64,000 nt of DNA from GWF2-33-9 sp964500435 (GCA_964500435.1 CAZCNL010000006.1:97754-161753); one strand, 5' to 3'. Shown: positions 1-8,703, numbered from the stretch's first letter. Numbers and translations are program-made. Notes: generated by a model from the sequence alone, not told the origin.

Positions 1-234
1 TGCATAAATCTCTTCCAATGAACTTTCAGGTTCTGGTTCATAAATTTCTTCATTAGTTACAATACCATTTTCATCCTCTGCTAACTCGAGCAAAGGATTT
101 TCTTCCATTTCCCTTTTTAACTCTTGTTCAAATTGTATAAGAGGCATTTGCAACAATTTCAAATATTGAATTTGTTGGGGTGTTAAAGTCTGCTGCAAAC
201 TTGTTTTTAATCCAACTGAAACATTCATTGCCAT
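1..234 (-). CDS. rpoN: RNA polymerase sigma-54 factor, N-terminal part (runs off the window)
   Basis: Only the first 78 codons are present; the gene continues beyond the left edge. Translated on the minus strand from the ATG at 232-234, it begins MAMNVSVGLKTSLQQTLT and continues with PQQIQYLKLLQMP and EENPLLEL. This is the Gln/Leu-rich region I of sigma-54, which contacts AAA+ activators and keeps the holoenzyme silent until ATP is hydrolysed. An acidic stretch follows, as expected for region II. The ATG lies only 4 bases after the stop of the DUF3109 gene, so the two are probably co-transcribed. An alternative start is Met3. A sigma-54 activator and a sigma-54-type promoter occur elsewhere in this window. 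The core-binding and DNA-binding (RpoN box) parts cannot be seen. Confidence 0.9.
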   Translation of the reverse strand, partial: MAMNVSVGLKTSLQQTLTPQQIQYLKLLQMPLIQFEQELKREMEENPLLELAEDENGIVTNEEIYEPEPESSLEEIYA

Positions 235-238
235 TTAA

Positions 239-814
239 TTACTCTTCTTCCTTTTTAATTTTTTGCTGTTGAACTAAGTTAATTAATTCTTGTAATTTAT
301 TATAAAAATCCTCCGAAAATCTTCGAATTATAGCTTCTTTCAAAAAATTCCCCATTATAATATTTTCTGATTTGCCTTTTTCTAAGGCGGGACGGCAAAT
401 TTCGAATTCTTCGTAAACTAAATTATTTCCACGAATTCTTATTGGAAATAAGTGGCAAGAAATTGGTTTACGAAAATCAGATTTACCTTCGAAATAAGCA
501 CGTTCAAGGGCGCATTTTGCAATGTCTCCATCGTAGTAAACAAAAACACAATCTCGACTATTTATACAAACTGTTGTTAAAGAACCTTCGATATCGACTT
601 CCCAAAAACCTTTCTTATTGATGTAATTAATATTTCGTTCACTTAAATATTCCTTAGCTGCTTCGAGATTGCGTTCGATTAATTCGAGTTCTTCGCCTAA
701 TAAAGGTGCGCCGCTTCCCCCGTAAACTGTGCAACATCCACCCTTACATTTCGCTAAATCGCAAGAATAATGTACTTGTGCTATATTTTTATCTATTGAG
801 TAATTTTCGAACAT
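239..814 (-). CDS. DUF3109 family cysteine-rich protein
   Basis: The 191-residue protein fits the DUF3109 family common in Bacteroidota. The N-terminal cluster has Cys18, Cys23, Cys27 and Cys28 (CDLAKCKGGCC). Further conserved features are an internal CALERAYFEGK segment, the KPISCHLFPIRI motif and a late Cys in EICRP. The cysteine spacing suggests a metal or Fe-S site, but the biochemical role of the family is not established to my knowledge. No signal peptide is visible, so it is probably cytoplasmic. It is the first gene of a short operon with rpoN. The C-terminus is a highly charged tail. Confidence 0.8.
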   Translation of the reverse strand: MFENYSIDKNIAQVHYSCDLAKCKGGCCTVYGGSGAPLLGEELELIERNLEAAKEYLSERNINYINKKGFWEVDIEGSLTTVCINSRDCVFVYYDGDIAKCALERAYFEGKSDFRKPISCHLFPIRIRGNNLVYEEFEICRPALEKGKSENIIMGNFLKEAIIRRFSEDFYNKLQELINLVQQQKIKKEEE

Positions 815-917
815 CTTAATAAATTCCGTGCCAAATTTTACGAATTTAAGAATTTTTTTTTAATTTTATAAATAATTTTTAAACAATTTTTTTTAAACAT
901 ACAAAAATATTAAAGTT

Positions 918-1781
918 ATGAAAAAAATAATAGTCCTTTTTACTGCAATTAGTTTTTTGTTTAGTTGTTCGTCCTCTGGTATTTCTGTTTTCAAAGTTTA
1001 TGAAAAAGGTGGTGGCGACATCGATACAAAAGCCGTCGCTGATAAAATCAAAGATGCGGACATAGTATTATTTGGCGAATTACATAATAATTCACTTGCT
1101 CATTGGCTCGAACTCAGACTCGCAAAAGAAATGTTCAAAGAATTTGGCAACAATTTAATTCTTGGTTCTGAAATGTTCGAATCCGATACTCAAATTATGA
1201 TTGATGAATATTTCAAAGGACTTTATCCTACAAAAAATTTCGAAGATGAAGCTAAACTTTGGAAAAACTATTCAACAGATTATAAACCTATATTAGAATT
1301 TGCACGACAAAACAAATTACAATACGTTGCAACAAATATCCCACGCCGCTATGCTGCTTTCGTTGCCCGAAACGGATTAGATAAACTTGCTGAGTTGCCA
1401 GATGCCGCAAAAAAATATATTGCCCCAATCCCAATTAAATATGACCCAAATTTATCTGCGTATAAACAAATGGCTGAAATGCCCTCTCATAGTAAAGATG
1501 TGAAATTTTTAGCCGAAGCCCAAGCTGTGAAAGATGCTACGATGGCTTATTTCATTTTGCAATATTTTCAACCAGGGAAAAAATTCTTGCACTACAATGG
1601 TGCTTATCACTCCGACGATTTCCAGGGAATTGTTTGGTATTTGAAGCAATATAAACCTGATTTAAAAATTGTTACAATTACTACTGTTGAAGCTGAAAAT
1701 CCTGATTCTTTGTCAACTGAATTTAAAAATAAAGCCGATTATATTATCGTAATTCCCGATGATATGACAAAAACATATTGA
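918..1781 (+). CDS. ChaN-like haem-binding lipoprotein
   Basis: The 287-residue protein starts with a lipoprotein signal (MKKIIVLFTAISFLFSCSSS; lipobox Cys at residue 17), so it is probably lipidated and exported. The mature part matches the ChaN / Cofac_haem_bdg family: the early VLFGELHNNSLAHW motif, the GSEMFESD segment and a late YNGAYHSDDFQGI segment are typical. Campylobacter ChaN binds stacked haems and is linked to iron uptake; related domains in other bacteria are often annotated as iron-regulated lipoproteins. It appears monocistronic, divergent from the DUF3109-rpoN pair, with no recognisable iron-box that I could find. The enzymatic or transport role here is inferred from family only. 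Confidence 0.8.
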   Translation: MKKIIVLFTAISFLFSCSSSGISVFKVYEKGGGDIDTKAVADKIKDADIVLFGELHNNSLAHWLELRLAKEMFKEFGNNLILGSEMFESDTQIMIDEYFKGLYPTKNFEDEAKLWKNYSTDYKPILEFARQNKLQYVATNIPRRYAAFVARNGLDKLAELPDAAKKYIAPIPIKYDPNLSAYKQMAEMPSHSKDVKFLAEAQAVKDATMAYFILQYFQPGKKFLHYNGAYHSDDFQGIVWYLKQYKPDLKIVTITTVEAENPDSLSTEFKNKADYIIVIPDDMTKTY

Positions 1782-1785
1782 AAAA

Positions 1786-1975
1786 TTATTGCTCTTGGGC
1801 AATGCTTTTGTATAATTTAATGAATTCCTCATATTCTGTTTGAAAAGAACGCTTCTGATGATGTTGTTTCTGATTTTTAATATATTCAAATACCTTTTCA
1901 ATTTGATTCGCTAACGGTAAATGTTGCATAACCATTTAGTAATGCAAACTTTCCGTCAATATTATAAATAAGTTT
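1786..1975 (-). pseudogene. Remnant of a REP-associated tyrosine transposase (IS200/RAYT-type), C-terminal part, frameshifted
   Basis: On the minus strand, positions 1975-1940 read ...FALLNGYATFTVSES in one frame and 1929-1786 read QIEKVFEYIKNQKQHHQKRS followed by FQTEYEEF in another. Together they reproduce the C-terminal signature of RAYT transposases: a GYGAFxVSES-like block, then IEKV-x-EYIxNQxxHH, then FxxEYxxFL. A small indel around 1930 separates the frames, and everything upstream, including the HUH motif and catalytic Tyr, is missing. The remnant stops exactly where the palindromic repeat array begins. RAYTs are known to act on REP-like palindromes, so the neighbourhood fits. The gene is clearly non-functional. 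Confidence 0.72.
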
Positions 1976-2588
1976 AACCAAGGTTCACGGAGGTGCACGG
2001 AGTATTTTTTTCTCTGTGTTCCTCTGCGTTCTCCGTGGTAAATTTTTTTTTAACCACAGAAGGCACGGAGTCTTTTTCTCTGTGTTCCTCTGTGTCCTCC
2101 GTGGTATTTTTTTTAACCACAGAGACACGGAGGTGCACGGAGTATTTTTTTCTCTGTGTTCCTCTGCGTTCTCCGTGGTAAATTTTTTTTTAACCACAGA
2201 AGGCACGGAGTCTTTTTCTCTGTGTTCCTCTGTGTCCTCCGTGGTATTTTTTTTTAACCACAGAGACACAGAGGTGCACGGAGTATTTTTTTCTCTGTGT
2301 TCCTCTGCGTTCTCCGTGGTGAATAGTTTTTTTTAACCACAGAGACACAGAGGTGCACGGAGTATTTTTTTCTCTGTGTTCCTCTGCGTTCTCCGTGGTA
2401 AATTTTTTTTTAACCACAGAAGGCACGGAGTCTTTTTCTCTGTGTTCCTCTGTGTGCTCCGTGGTGAATAGTTTTTTTTAACCACAGAGGCACGGAGGGG
2501 CACAGAGGTTGTTCTCTGTGTTACTCTGCGTTCTCCGTGGTGAATAGTTTTTTTTAACCACAGAGGCACGAAGGGGCACAGAGGTTGA
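1975..2588. repeat. Array of REP-like imperfect palindromes (8 full units plus a half)
   Basis: Units begin with TAACCACAGAG... and end with ...TCTCCGTGGT, starting near 1975, 2051, 2114, 2191, 2255, 2334, 2411 and 2479, with a half unit at 2555-2588. In each full unit the left arm (ACCACAGAGrCACGGAGG) is an imperfect inverted copy of the right arm, so each can fold into a long hairpin with a T-rich loop. Units are separated by 9-15 bases of mostly T. There is a longer form (GTGCACGGAGTA inside) and a shorter form (AAGGCACGGAGTC inside). Long-short pairs at 1975-2113 and 2114-2254 are nearly identical, which points to tandem duplication of a block of about 140 bases. Open reading frames across it are fortuitous. 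GC content is higher than in the surroundings. Confidence 0.9.
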
Positions 2589-2699
2589 TTATTTTGACCC
2601 CTCCACTATCCTTATCTCCTCCTCTGTTAAATCGTACAGCTGATATACCAATTTATCTATCTCACGCTCAAGCTCCTGGGTATCGGACTGCGGAGCCGA
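2589..2699 (-). pseudogene. C-terminal remnant of an Eco57I/TaqI-type DNA methylase
   Basis: On the minus strand this stretch reads ...QELEREIDKLVYQLYDLTEE followed by EEIRIVEGSK and a stop at 2589-2591. A closing pattern of the form IDxLVYxLYxLTxEEIxxVEG is typical of the end of N6-adenine methylases and type IIG enzymes with a TaqI-like specificity domain. An in-frame stop at 2700-2702 cuts it off upstream, so only about 36 codons survive. It is not part of the intact restriction enzyme at 4666-8703, which has a different C-terminus. Its stop codon directly abuts the repeat array. The family call rests on a short segment. Confidence 0.55.
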
Positions 2700-2749
2700 T
2701 CATTTCGAACAAAAATTAAACAATCAATTATAGAAAAAAATTAAAGCAT

Positions 2750-3112
2750 CTAAAGATATACATAAGATTGGGGGGGAGTCAATCCAATATCTTGAATCTT
2801 TAAATAATTGTCATATAATTTTACTTCTCCAATTTTTAGTGCATAACCAAAATATACACCTTTAAAATATTGCCAGAAATAATCTTCATTTATTCCAGCA
2901 TATTTATTGGTTATTTGCCATAATAAGTCCAAGTCTTTTTTAATAATCTCTTCAATAACGAATTCACCCACAACTAATTTCAAAGGGGACGTTGCATAAA
3001 TTACTACTTTGTCAACATCTTTTTTAAAAATTTTTCTCCTAAATTCAAATTTCTTTTCTCCGTTTATAATTTTCTCAACAAATTCTGGCTTAATTGATAA
3101 TAAAACTTTCAT
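2750..3112 (-). CDS. ASCH-domain (PUA-like) protein
   Basis: The 120-residue protein opens with MKVLLSIKPEFVEKIINGEK and then KFEFRR, the hallmark start of small ASCH domains (LSIKP-x-x-V-x-x-I-x-x-G-x-K-x-x-E-x-R). It continues with VIYATSPLKLVVGEF, the central strand pair of the PUA-like barrel. ASCH domains are thought to bind RNA or modified nucleotides. Its ATG lies inside the 3' end of the PIN-GNAT-EVE gene (overlap of 23 bases in another frame), so translation is probably coupled. It is the last gene of the restriction operon. Substrate and role are unknown. Confidence 0.8.
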   Translation of the reverse strand: MKVLLSIKPEFVEKIINGEKKFEFRRKIFKKDVDKVVIYATSPLKLVVGEFVIEEIIKKDLDLLWQITNKYAGINEDYFWQYFKGVYFGYALKIGEVKLYDNYLKIQDIGLTPPQSYVYL

Positions 3113-4640
3113 CGATATTTGCCTCCTTAATTATAGTTATTAAATCCTTTTTCGTTATTTCTTTTAACCCTCTTAACTCATTTTTTTCACCAGTTAAAAT
3201 ATTAAGCTCTAACAGTCTTTTTCTTATCAACTTGCTTCTTTGTTCTGGTGTAAGTGAATAAATATGAAGAAAGTTAATCAAAAAAGGACGAAAATCTTTA
3301 TTATAATTCCACCATTCTTTTAATTTTTCATCAGAAAAAATACTTCTTTTCCTTGCTTTTTGAATAAATTCTAGTTCACTTCTAATATTATCAAATTTCT
3401 CTTCAACAAGAGCTATCGTCGTTATTAGCGCTGAATAATAAGCTGATTTATCTTTTTCTGCTGTTCGATAAAAAAGGAGAATATTTCCTTTTTTTATATC
3501 TCGATTTAATGAGCGAGAAATATAGGTTTTTGATATAGCATTACGATGTGGTTTGTCTTCCTTAAAATTATCTGGTGATTCAGTTCTCAAAATAGAGTCG
3601 GGAAGTAACTCTGTATGATAGTCTGGCCATATTGGAACAATGAAGATCCTGTTGTTATTATTAAGTGATATAAATGGATAAGTTTTTCTTGGATAATTTA
3701 TATCAACCATTGGAGTAAAGTCTCTTACATAAACAAGCTCACCTGTGCTTTTTTTGATCCCCCATTTATTAAACCCCCATTCCTCTAGTAAATTAATTAA
3801 TCTTTTTTGTTCATCTCTTTTGTCAAATATGGTAACATAAATTTCATTTACCTTTTGCCTAATGGCATTATCAAAAACAATCTTTAAAAATCTTTCTCCC
3901 AATCTGTAACCATTTAATGCTACTTTAAATGTTCCAATTTTTAATCTCTTTTCCTTTTGAGAAAAAATTGGTTCTATGTCATTATAGTTTTCGTCTTTTC
4001 CTTCGATTTTGAGATACAAAAAAGCGCATACTTTACCATCAGCCATTGAGATATATACAGGTTCATTTGACTTTTTACTGAACCAAGTTTCAAAGCTTCT
4101 ATAATCTTCTTTGAATGTATTAAAAAAAGTATCCTTTAAATCAATTTTTCCAAAATAAGACTTTTCTACACTTAATACTTTATAATCTGTAAGATCCGGA
4201 AACTCTCTGTTTACAAGCTCTAAAAAACTTTCGATTGTAAAAACTTTTTCCGAAATATTTAACAAATTAGCTTTTTGGTGTATTTTTTTATCTTCTGTTA
4301 TAAGGATATCAACAGTACCTCTAAAAACTTCATTTAATAACAATGTATCATTTTTATCATTTTCGTTTTTATCATGTATTTTTGATATACTTTCAACTTC
4401 TAGTTCAACTTTATTTAATGTTATTAATTCATTATAAGCATATAACTTGATATTAAATGTAATTTTCTTATCCTTATTTTTTAATTTATTGATTTCTTGT
4501 TTTGTTACTGGATGGATGTATTTTTGAGCGTTTATTTTATCAAGCCAATTAAATAATTTCCCTATATCAGGGTTAATGATTTTTTCGGTTTCCCGATGTA
4601 TAATTATGTTTGTATCAAGAAGAACTTTAGAGTTTTTCAT
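3090..4640 (-). CDS. PIN nuclease - GNAT acetyltransferase - EVE-like fusion protein
   Basis: The 516-residue protein appears to have three modules. Residues 4-145 look like a PIN nuclease: VLLDTNIII (Asp9), Glu49 in the KQEINKL segment, Asp98 (NDTLLLNEV) and Asp117 (ILITEDKKI) supply the expected acidic quartet. Residues about 180-300 look like a GNAT fold, with motif A around 236-260 (FKVALNGYRLGERFLKIVF) and the closing LLEEWGFNKWG. Residues about 320-500 contain HRNAISKTYISRSLNRDIKK followed by GNILLFYRT and ITTIALVEE, resembling an EVE/PUA-like domain. It starts 25 bases after the restriction gene stop and overlaps the ASCH gene. PIN domains usually cut RNA and GNAT domains can acetylate aminoacyl-tRNA, so an RNA-directed effector is plausible but unproven. 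Confidence 0.7.
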   Translation of the reverse strand: MKNSKVLLDTNIIIHRETEKIINPDIGKLFNWLDKINAQKYIHPVTKQEINKLKNKDKKITFNIKLYAYNELITLNKVELEVESISKIHDKNENDKNDTLLLNEVFRGTVDILITEDKKIHQKANLLNISEKVFTIESFLELVNREFPDLTDYKVLSVEKSYFGKIDLKDTFFNTFKEDYRSFETWFSKKSNEPVYISMADGKVCAFLYLKIEGKDENYNDIEPIFSQKEKRLKIGTFKVALNGYRLGERFLKIVFDNAIRQKVNEIYVTIFDKRDEQKRLINLLEEWGFNKWGIKKSTGELVYVRDFTPMVDINYPRKTYPFISLNNNNRIFIVPIWPDYHTELLPDSILRTESPDNFKEDKPHRNAISKTYISRSLNRDIKKGNILLFYRTAEKDKSAYYSALITTIALVEEKFDNIRSELEFIQKARKRSIFSDEKLKEWWNYNKDFRPFLINFLHIYSLTPEQRSKLIRKRLLELNILTGEKNELRGLKEITKKDLITIIKEANIDESFIIN

Positions 4641-4665
4641 AATTTTTTCCTCTTAAATTTTGTTT

Positions 4666-7600
4666 TTATATATACATCCCCTCCACCATTTCGTCCATTT
4701 CTTTCTGTACCATATTCAGTTGAGCTTCTGCTTCGACTTCAATTATTTTACCCTCAAACTTTGATTTTTGAATATTATATGCACGGTTAAAAATTCCTTC
4801 AAATTGTTTCAATTGGTCTGCTGATGGAATAATGATGGGTAATTGACGAGCATCGTTGATTTGGAAATGAGATGTTGAATTTACAAAATGATCCACATAC
4901 TCACTTATAAATTTAGAATTAATTAAACAAACAAAATACCAATCAGGCAAAGTTGTAATACTAAATAAGGACATGGTTAGAACGTCATAGATGCCATTTT
5001 CTTTAACTCTTGCTTTAAGATAAGTTGAATTTACATCAGTCCAGCAAAACCCTTCACGGAAATAGAATTGTGGATTGCGAACTACCGGCATTCCTTCCCC
5101 TTTTTTGCCTGAGTTTTCTTTTAGAAATTTCACATTCTCTCTACTCCAATCGATATAATAAGGTGTTGGGGCATACCAGCGGTTACCGTCTTTATCACCT
5201 TTATCGTAAGGTACAAAAGTTCTTTTGCTCTGAATGCCATTCAGTTTTTCATCGTCGGTAAGCAAATCTACATTGGCTATTTCATTCTCGTGGACAATAC
5301 GATATAGCCAGCCCTGACCAAATATATCACGTCCCTGCTTTTCTTTCAAATTATCAAAAAGTTGTCGTATTTCTTGTTCACTAAGTGCGTCTAAAAATTG
5401 TTGAGCATCGACTTTGGTTTTTATATTTTCTTTTTTGCAAAATTCAGTGGCTAACAACAGTTTTTCAGGTCTTTGTATTCTTACATTTTCTGCCCACTTA
5501 GTACCATCTAATACACCTATGTATTTTCCATTGTTAGCTGTGGCTAAACCTTGACCACCTTCAGTAATGAGCCCCAATAAAGTAATATCACCAGGTTGTA
5601 AAGAGTTACGGTATGTTTCAAGTTCTATTTTATTTTTTTCAATATTCTTGCTTGTTGAAATTTTATCCCACCATTTGGTAAGAAGTTCATTTACTTTTCT
5701 TCCGAGCTTATCGTATATTTTTTTGTTGTGATCAGTTGGTATGAAAAAAACTTTGTTAGGTACGTTAGCATAGTCGTTTTGGGGAAAGGTATACTTTTGA
5801 GGATCGGTAAAACTTTTTTTACCATCGAAAAATAATACGAAATGATCTGATTGAGGAGGTTCTTTTTTAACAATTGTAATACAAGTATCAACCATTGCAT
5901 TTTCAAAAGGATTTGCAGTATCAAAGAATTGTAGAATTGTATTTTTTAGAAGTAATTCTCTTAAATTCTTTTTTGTTTGAATTGTCCAGAAGGTTTTTGA
6001 AGTAATAAACGAAAGTATTCCATTTTGTTTTAATATTTGCATAGATTTAAAGAAAAAATGGTTATAAGTATCATCGGCAAAACCATATTTACTTTTTAGT
6101 AAAGTTTTCATTTTTTCGTCTACACCCTTGGTCGAAATATACGGCGGATTACCAATAACAATGTCAAAACCAAGAAAATTGCCTAAGTCGTCTAAAACTT
6201 CCGGAAACTCGAATCGCCATTCTAATTTGTTTTTGTCTTCTAATAAATCTTTAATCTTATTAATTTCAATGGCGATTTTTCCAATTTCATTTAGTAGTTT
6301 AAGTTGTTTTTCTTTATGAACTATTTTTTGCTCGGGGCTTAATTCTATGTCTAATGTTTGGCTTTCATATTTTTGATGATATTCCTCATTCAATGCCTTT
6401 AATTTAAGTTCAAGTTCGGATTTGGAAATAATAAACCCTTTTAAGTTATTTTTATCATTTTCAATATCTTTTAATAATTGTTTTTTCTTTTTACTATTAA
6501 TTGTATTTTTATATTCCTTAACGTGCTCTTTGTATTGACTTACTATATAACTATCTTTCACACTTACGGAAGTAAAAGAATTGAGAGAGTAATTGCTAAT
6601 AAGCGAATTCCCGGTTTTAATATTAATATCGATATTTGGCAATGTTTCGAGTTGATTGTTTTCATTGTAATAAGTATTTTTCAAAAGTTCAATCCAAAGC
6701 CTCAACCTCGAAATTTGGGTCGATTTAGAATTAATATCCACTCCGAATATGCAATTTTCGATCAAGTTTTGCTTTTCAAAAAAAATAGATTTTTGAATGT
6801 AAGTCGAATCCTGATTTTTGGGATTATATTCAAATAAATTGCCTTCGAAATCAGTAAAAATAAGCTCATCATTTTCGATATGCACTTTAATTTGGAGAAT
6901 TTTGCCATTTGCATCCGCTAAAATTCCTAAATCCGATTTGCAAGCTATTAATTCATTCAAGCAAGAAACTAAAAAATGCCCCGAACCAACAGCTGGGTCA
7001 CAAATTGTTATGGAATTAATTATTGAATTATATTCTAAAATTTGTTGTTTATTTTTATTCGAAATAATAAAATTAGAAATATCATCGAAATCATTGCAAT
7101 TCCAGTTGTATTTATCGTTAAATTTTTGTAAAACAATACGCCGGATCGTTTCTCTTGCAGTATACATCGAAATAAAACCAGGAGTAAAGTATGAACCATC
7201 TTTATAACCATTAATTTTTTCGAAAATTAAACCCAAAACAGATGCATTAATCAAAGTTTTATTCTTTTCAAGTATTTTTTCGTTACTTACATTGGAAAAA
7301 TCATAAGCATCTAAAAAGTCAAAAAGATAATTCAAAGTATTTTGTTTTCCGACAATATTATTCCCAAATTCATCTTTAAGAACAGTACCCGCATAAACCG
7401 GAATTGTATATCTATTTTTGAGTTGATTTATACCAATAAAATCGTTTTCAAATTTAGTTTTTTCGAATAGTGAACTATTCAAATAAGGAATATTCGCAAA
7501 TTTTGTTTTAATATCATCCTTTCTACTATCAATTGGGACAGCCAGCACATCAAAGAAAAGCTCATTGAGCACGCCATAATCTTCAATATTGTCTTTTGTT

Positions 7601-8703
7601 AAAAATTTATATTCTGTGTTGCCGTTATGATATCCGACTAATTGACCTTCGAGCAATTTCAAAAATAAAATTCTATTTAACCAAGTAATAACAAGTTCAA
7701 GAGCAATACTAAAAACAGCTTCATCTTTGTCTTTTTCGGTCAAATTATTTTGTTTTAGATATTCATCTATTTCTTCTTCACGTTCGCTTAAAATCATTTC
7801 AATCGTATTTTCGATTATTGTGCCATTAATTCTTTTCGAAGGCGGTAAACGATTTATAATTTTTTTACCATTTTCAGTTTGTTCTTCCAAACCAAGAATA
7901 TAAAGCAATTCATTATAAAAATCTTTATTTAAAGAATTGCTGTCATTAGCAAACTTAACACCCAACAAAGTAACCGGCGATAAAAGCTTATAAAGTTCAA
8001 TAAGTTTATCCCTTTGAATTTCAGGCAAATCAATTTGAGAAATGTCTGTTTCTTTAAGTTCATTAAGCAAAAAATCTTTTAGCGAAAAGTGTACAAAATC
8101 GATATTTTCGTTTGTATTTTTAAGGAAATCAGGAGCAATCTTACTATAAAAATGATTGGTTGAAGTTGAATCAAAACCACCACTATGCCAATTTTTGAAG
8201 TCATCTAATAATGTTCTATTTCGAGCAAACAAACGTTCAAAATCGTGAGAATTGAAAATGAACCAATCAATTAAATTAGTAATAATCAAAAATTTAACAG
8301 AATGATTATTTTTTATTATTTTTTCACGCAAATAATAAAGCATCAGTTCATAAAAAGATTTTTTGTAAAAATTATCAGCAGTAACCATTTCGTAGTTATT
8401 ATCAGGCTTTTTCACTTCGATTATGACAGCAATAGGCGAATCGGAGGAATTATCAGAATGAATAGCAAGGTCGATTTGCTCGGATGTATTGATATAAAAA
8501 TTATGTCCATCTTGCGAATTCAATGTTGATTTAAGAAAATCACGGAGCAAATTTTTATTATGCTCTTCCGTTTCGTTAAAATTAATTTTTTGATTAAATT
8601 CAATTAAATGATTAACAAAATGAACAAAAGGTTTCTTCTCAACAGGAAATTTTGAATATAATGGATTGATGAACGAGTTAATTTTCTTATTAATAAAATT
8701 CAT
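4666..8703 (-). CDS. Type IIG restriction endonuclease / N6-adenine methyltransferase (Eco57I-like)
   Basis: This 1345-residue protein combines cutting, methylation and recognition. Near the N-terminus Asp78 (QIDLAI) and Glu96/Lys98 (VIIEVKKP) form a PD-(D/E)xK nuclease core. The SAM-binding motif DPAVGSGHFLVS lies near residue 568 and the catalytic motif IGNPPYI near 850, the Asn-Pro-Pro-Tyr form of N6-adenine methylases. The C-terminal third, with VVRNPQFYFREGFCW and the STSHFQINDARQLPI-like segment, resembles a TaqI-like target-recognition domain. Length and order match single-chain type IIG enzymes. It is first in a minus-strand operon with the PIN-GNAT-EVE and ASCH genes. No frameshift is seen. 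Recognition sequence cannot be predicted. Confidence 0.88.
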   Translation of the reverse strand: MNFINKKINSFINPLYSKFPVEKKPFVHFVNHLIEFNQKINFNETEEHNKNLLRDFLKSTLNSQDGHNFYINTSEQIDLAIHSDNSSDSPIAVIIEVKKPDNNYEMVTADNFYKKSFYELMLYYLREKIIKNNHSVKFLIITNLIDWFIFNSHDFERLFARNRTLLDDFKNWHSGGFDSTSTNHFYSKIAPDFLKNTNENIDFVHFSLKDFLLNELKETDISQIDLPEIQRDKLIELYKLLSPVTLLGVKFANDSNSLNKDFYNELLYILGLEEQTENGKKIINRLPPSKRINGTIIENTIEMILSEREEEIDEYLKQNNLTEKDKDEAVFSIALELVITWLNRILFLKLLEGQLVGYHNGNTEYKFLTKDNIEDYGVLNELFFDVLAVPIDSRKDDIKTKFANIPYLNSSLFEKTKFENDFIGINQLKNRYTIPVYAGTVLKDEFGNNIVGKQNTLNYLFDFLDAYDFSNVSNEKILEKNKTLINASVLGLIFEKINGYKDGSYFTPGFISMYTARETIRRIVLQKFNDKYNWNCNDFDDISNFIISNKNKQQILEYNSIINSITICDPAVGSGHFLVSCLNELIACKSDLGILADANGKILQIKVHIENDELIFTDFEGNLFEYNPKNQDSTYIQKSIFFEKQNLIENCIFGVDINSKSTQISRLRLWIELLKNTYYNENNQLETLPNIDINIKTGNSLISNYSLNSFTSVSVKDSYIVSQYKEHVKEYKNTINSKKKKQLLKDIENDKNNLKGFIISKSELELKLKALNEEYHQKYESQTLDIELSPEQKIVHKEKQLKLLNEIGKIAIEINKIKDLLEDKNKLEWRFEFPEVLDDLGNFLGFDIVIGNPPYISTKGVDEKMKTLLKSKYGFADDTYNHFFFKSMQILKQNGILSFITSKTFWTIQTKKNLRELLLKNTILQFFDTANPFENAMVDTCITIVKKEPPQSDHFVLFFDGKKSFTDPQKYTFPQNDYANVPNKVFFIPTDHNKKIYDKLGRKVNELLTKWWDKISTSKNIEKNKIELETYRNSLQPGDITLLGLITEGGQGLATANNGKYIGVLDGTKWAENVRIQRPEKLLLATEFCKKENIKTKVDAQQFLDALSEQEIRQLFDNLKEKQGRDIFGQGWLYRIVHENEIANVDLLTDDEKLNGIQSKRTFVPYDKGDKDGNRWYAPTPYYIDWSRENVKFLKENSGKKGEGMPVVRNPQFYFREGFCWTDVNSTYLKARVKENGIYDVLTMSLFSITTLPDWYFVCLINSKFISEYVDHFVNSTSHFQINDARQLPIIIPSADQLKQFEGIFNRAYNIQKSKFEGKIIEVEAEAQLNMVQKEMDEMVEGMYI

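Noticed and set aside
817..834. Perfect -24 sigma-54 element (TTGGCACGG) before the DUF3109-rpoN operon
   Set aside because: At the -12 position it reads TTTAT, lacking GC, and the start of transcription would fall inside the gene.
1985..2569. Several open reading frames of 60-106 codons within the palindrome array
   Set aside because: They occur on both strands and are translations of the repeats; no start signals and no protein-like composition.
1975..2588. CRISPR array
   Set aside because: Units are palindromic with T-rich spacers of 9-15 bases and no unique spacers of 30 bases; no cas genes.
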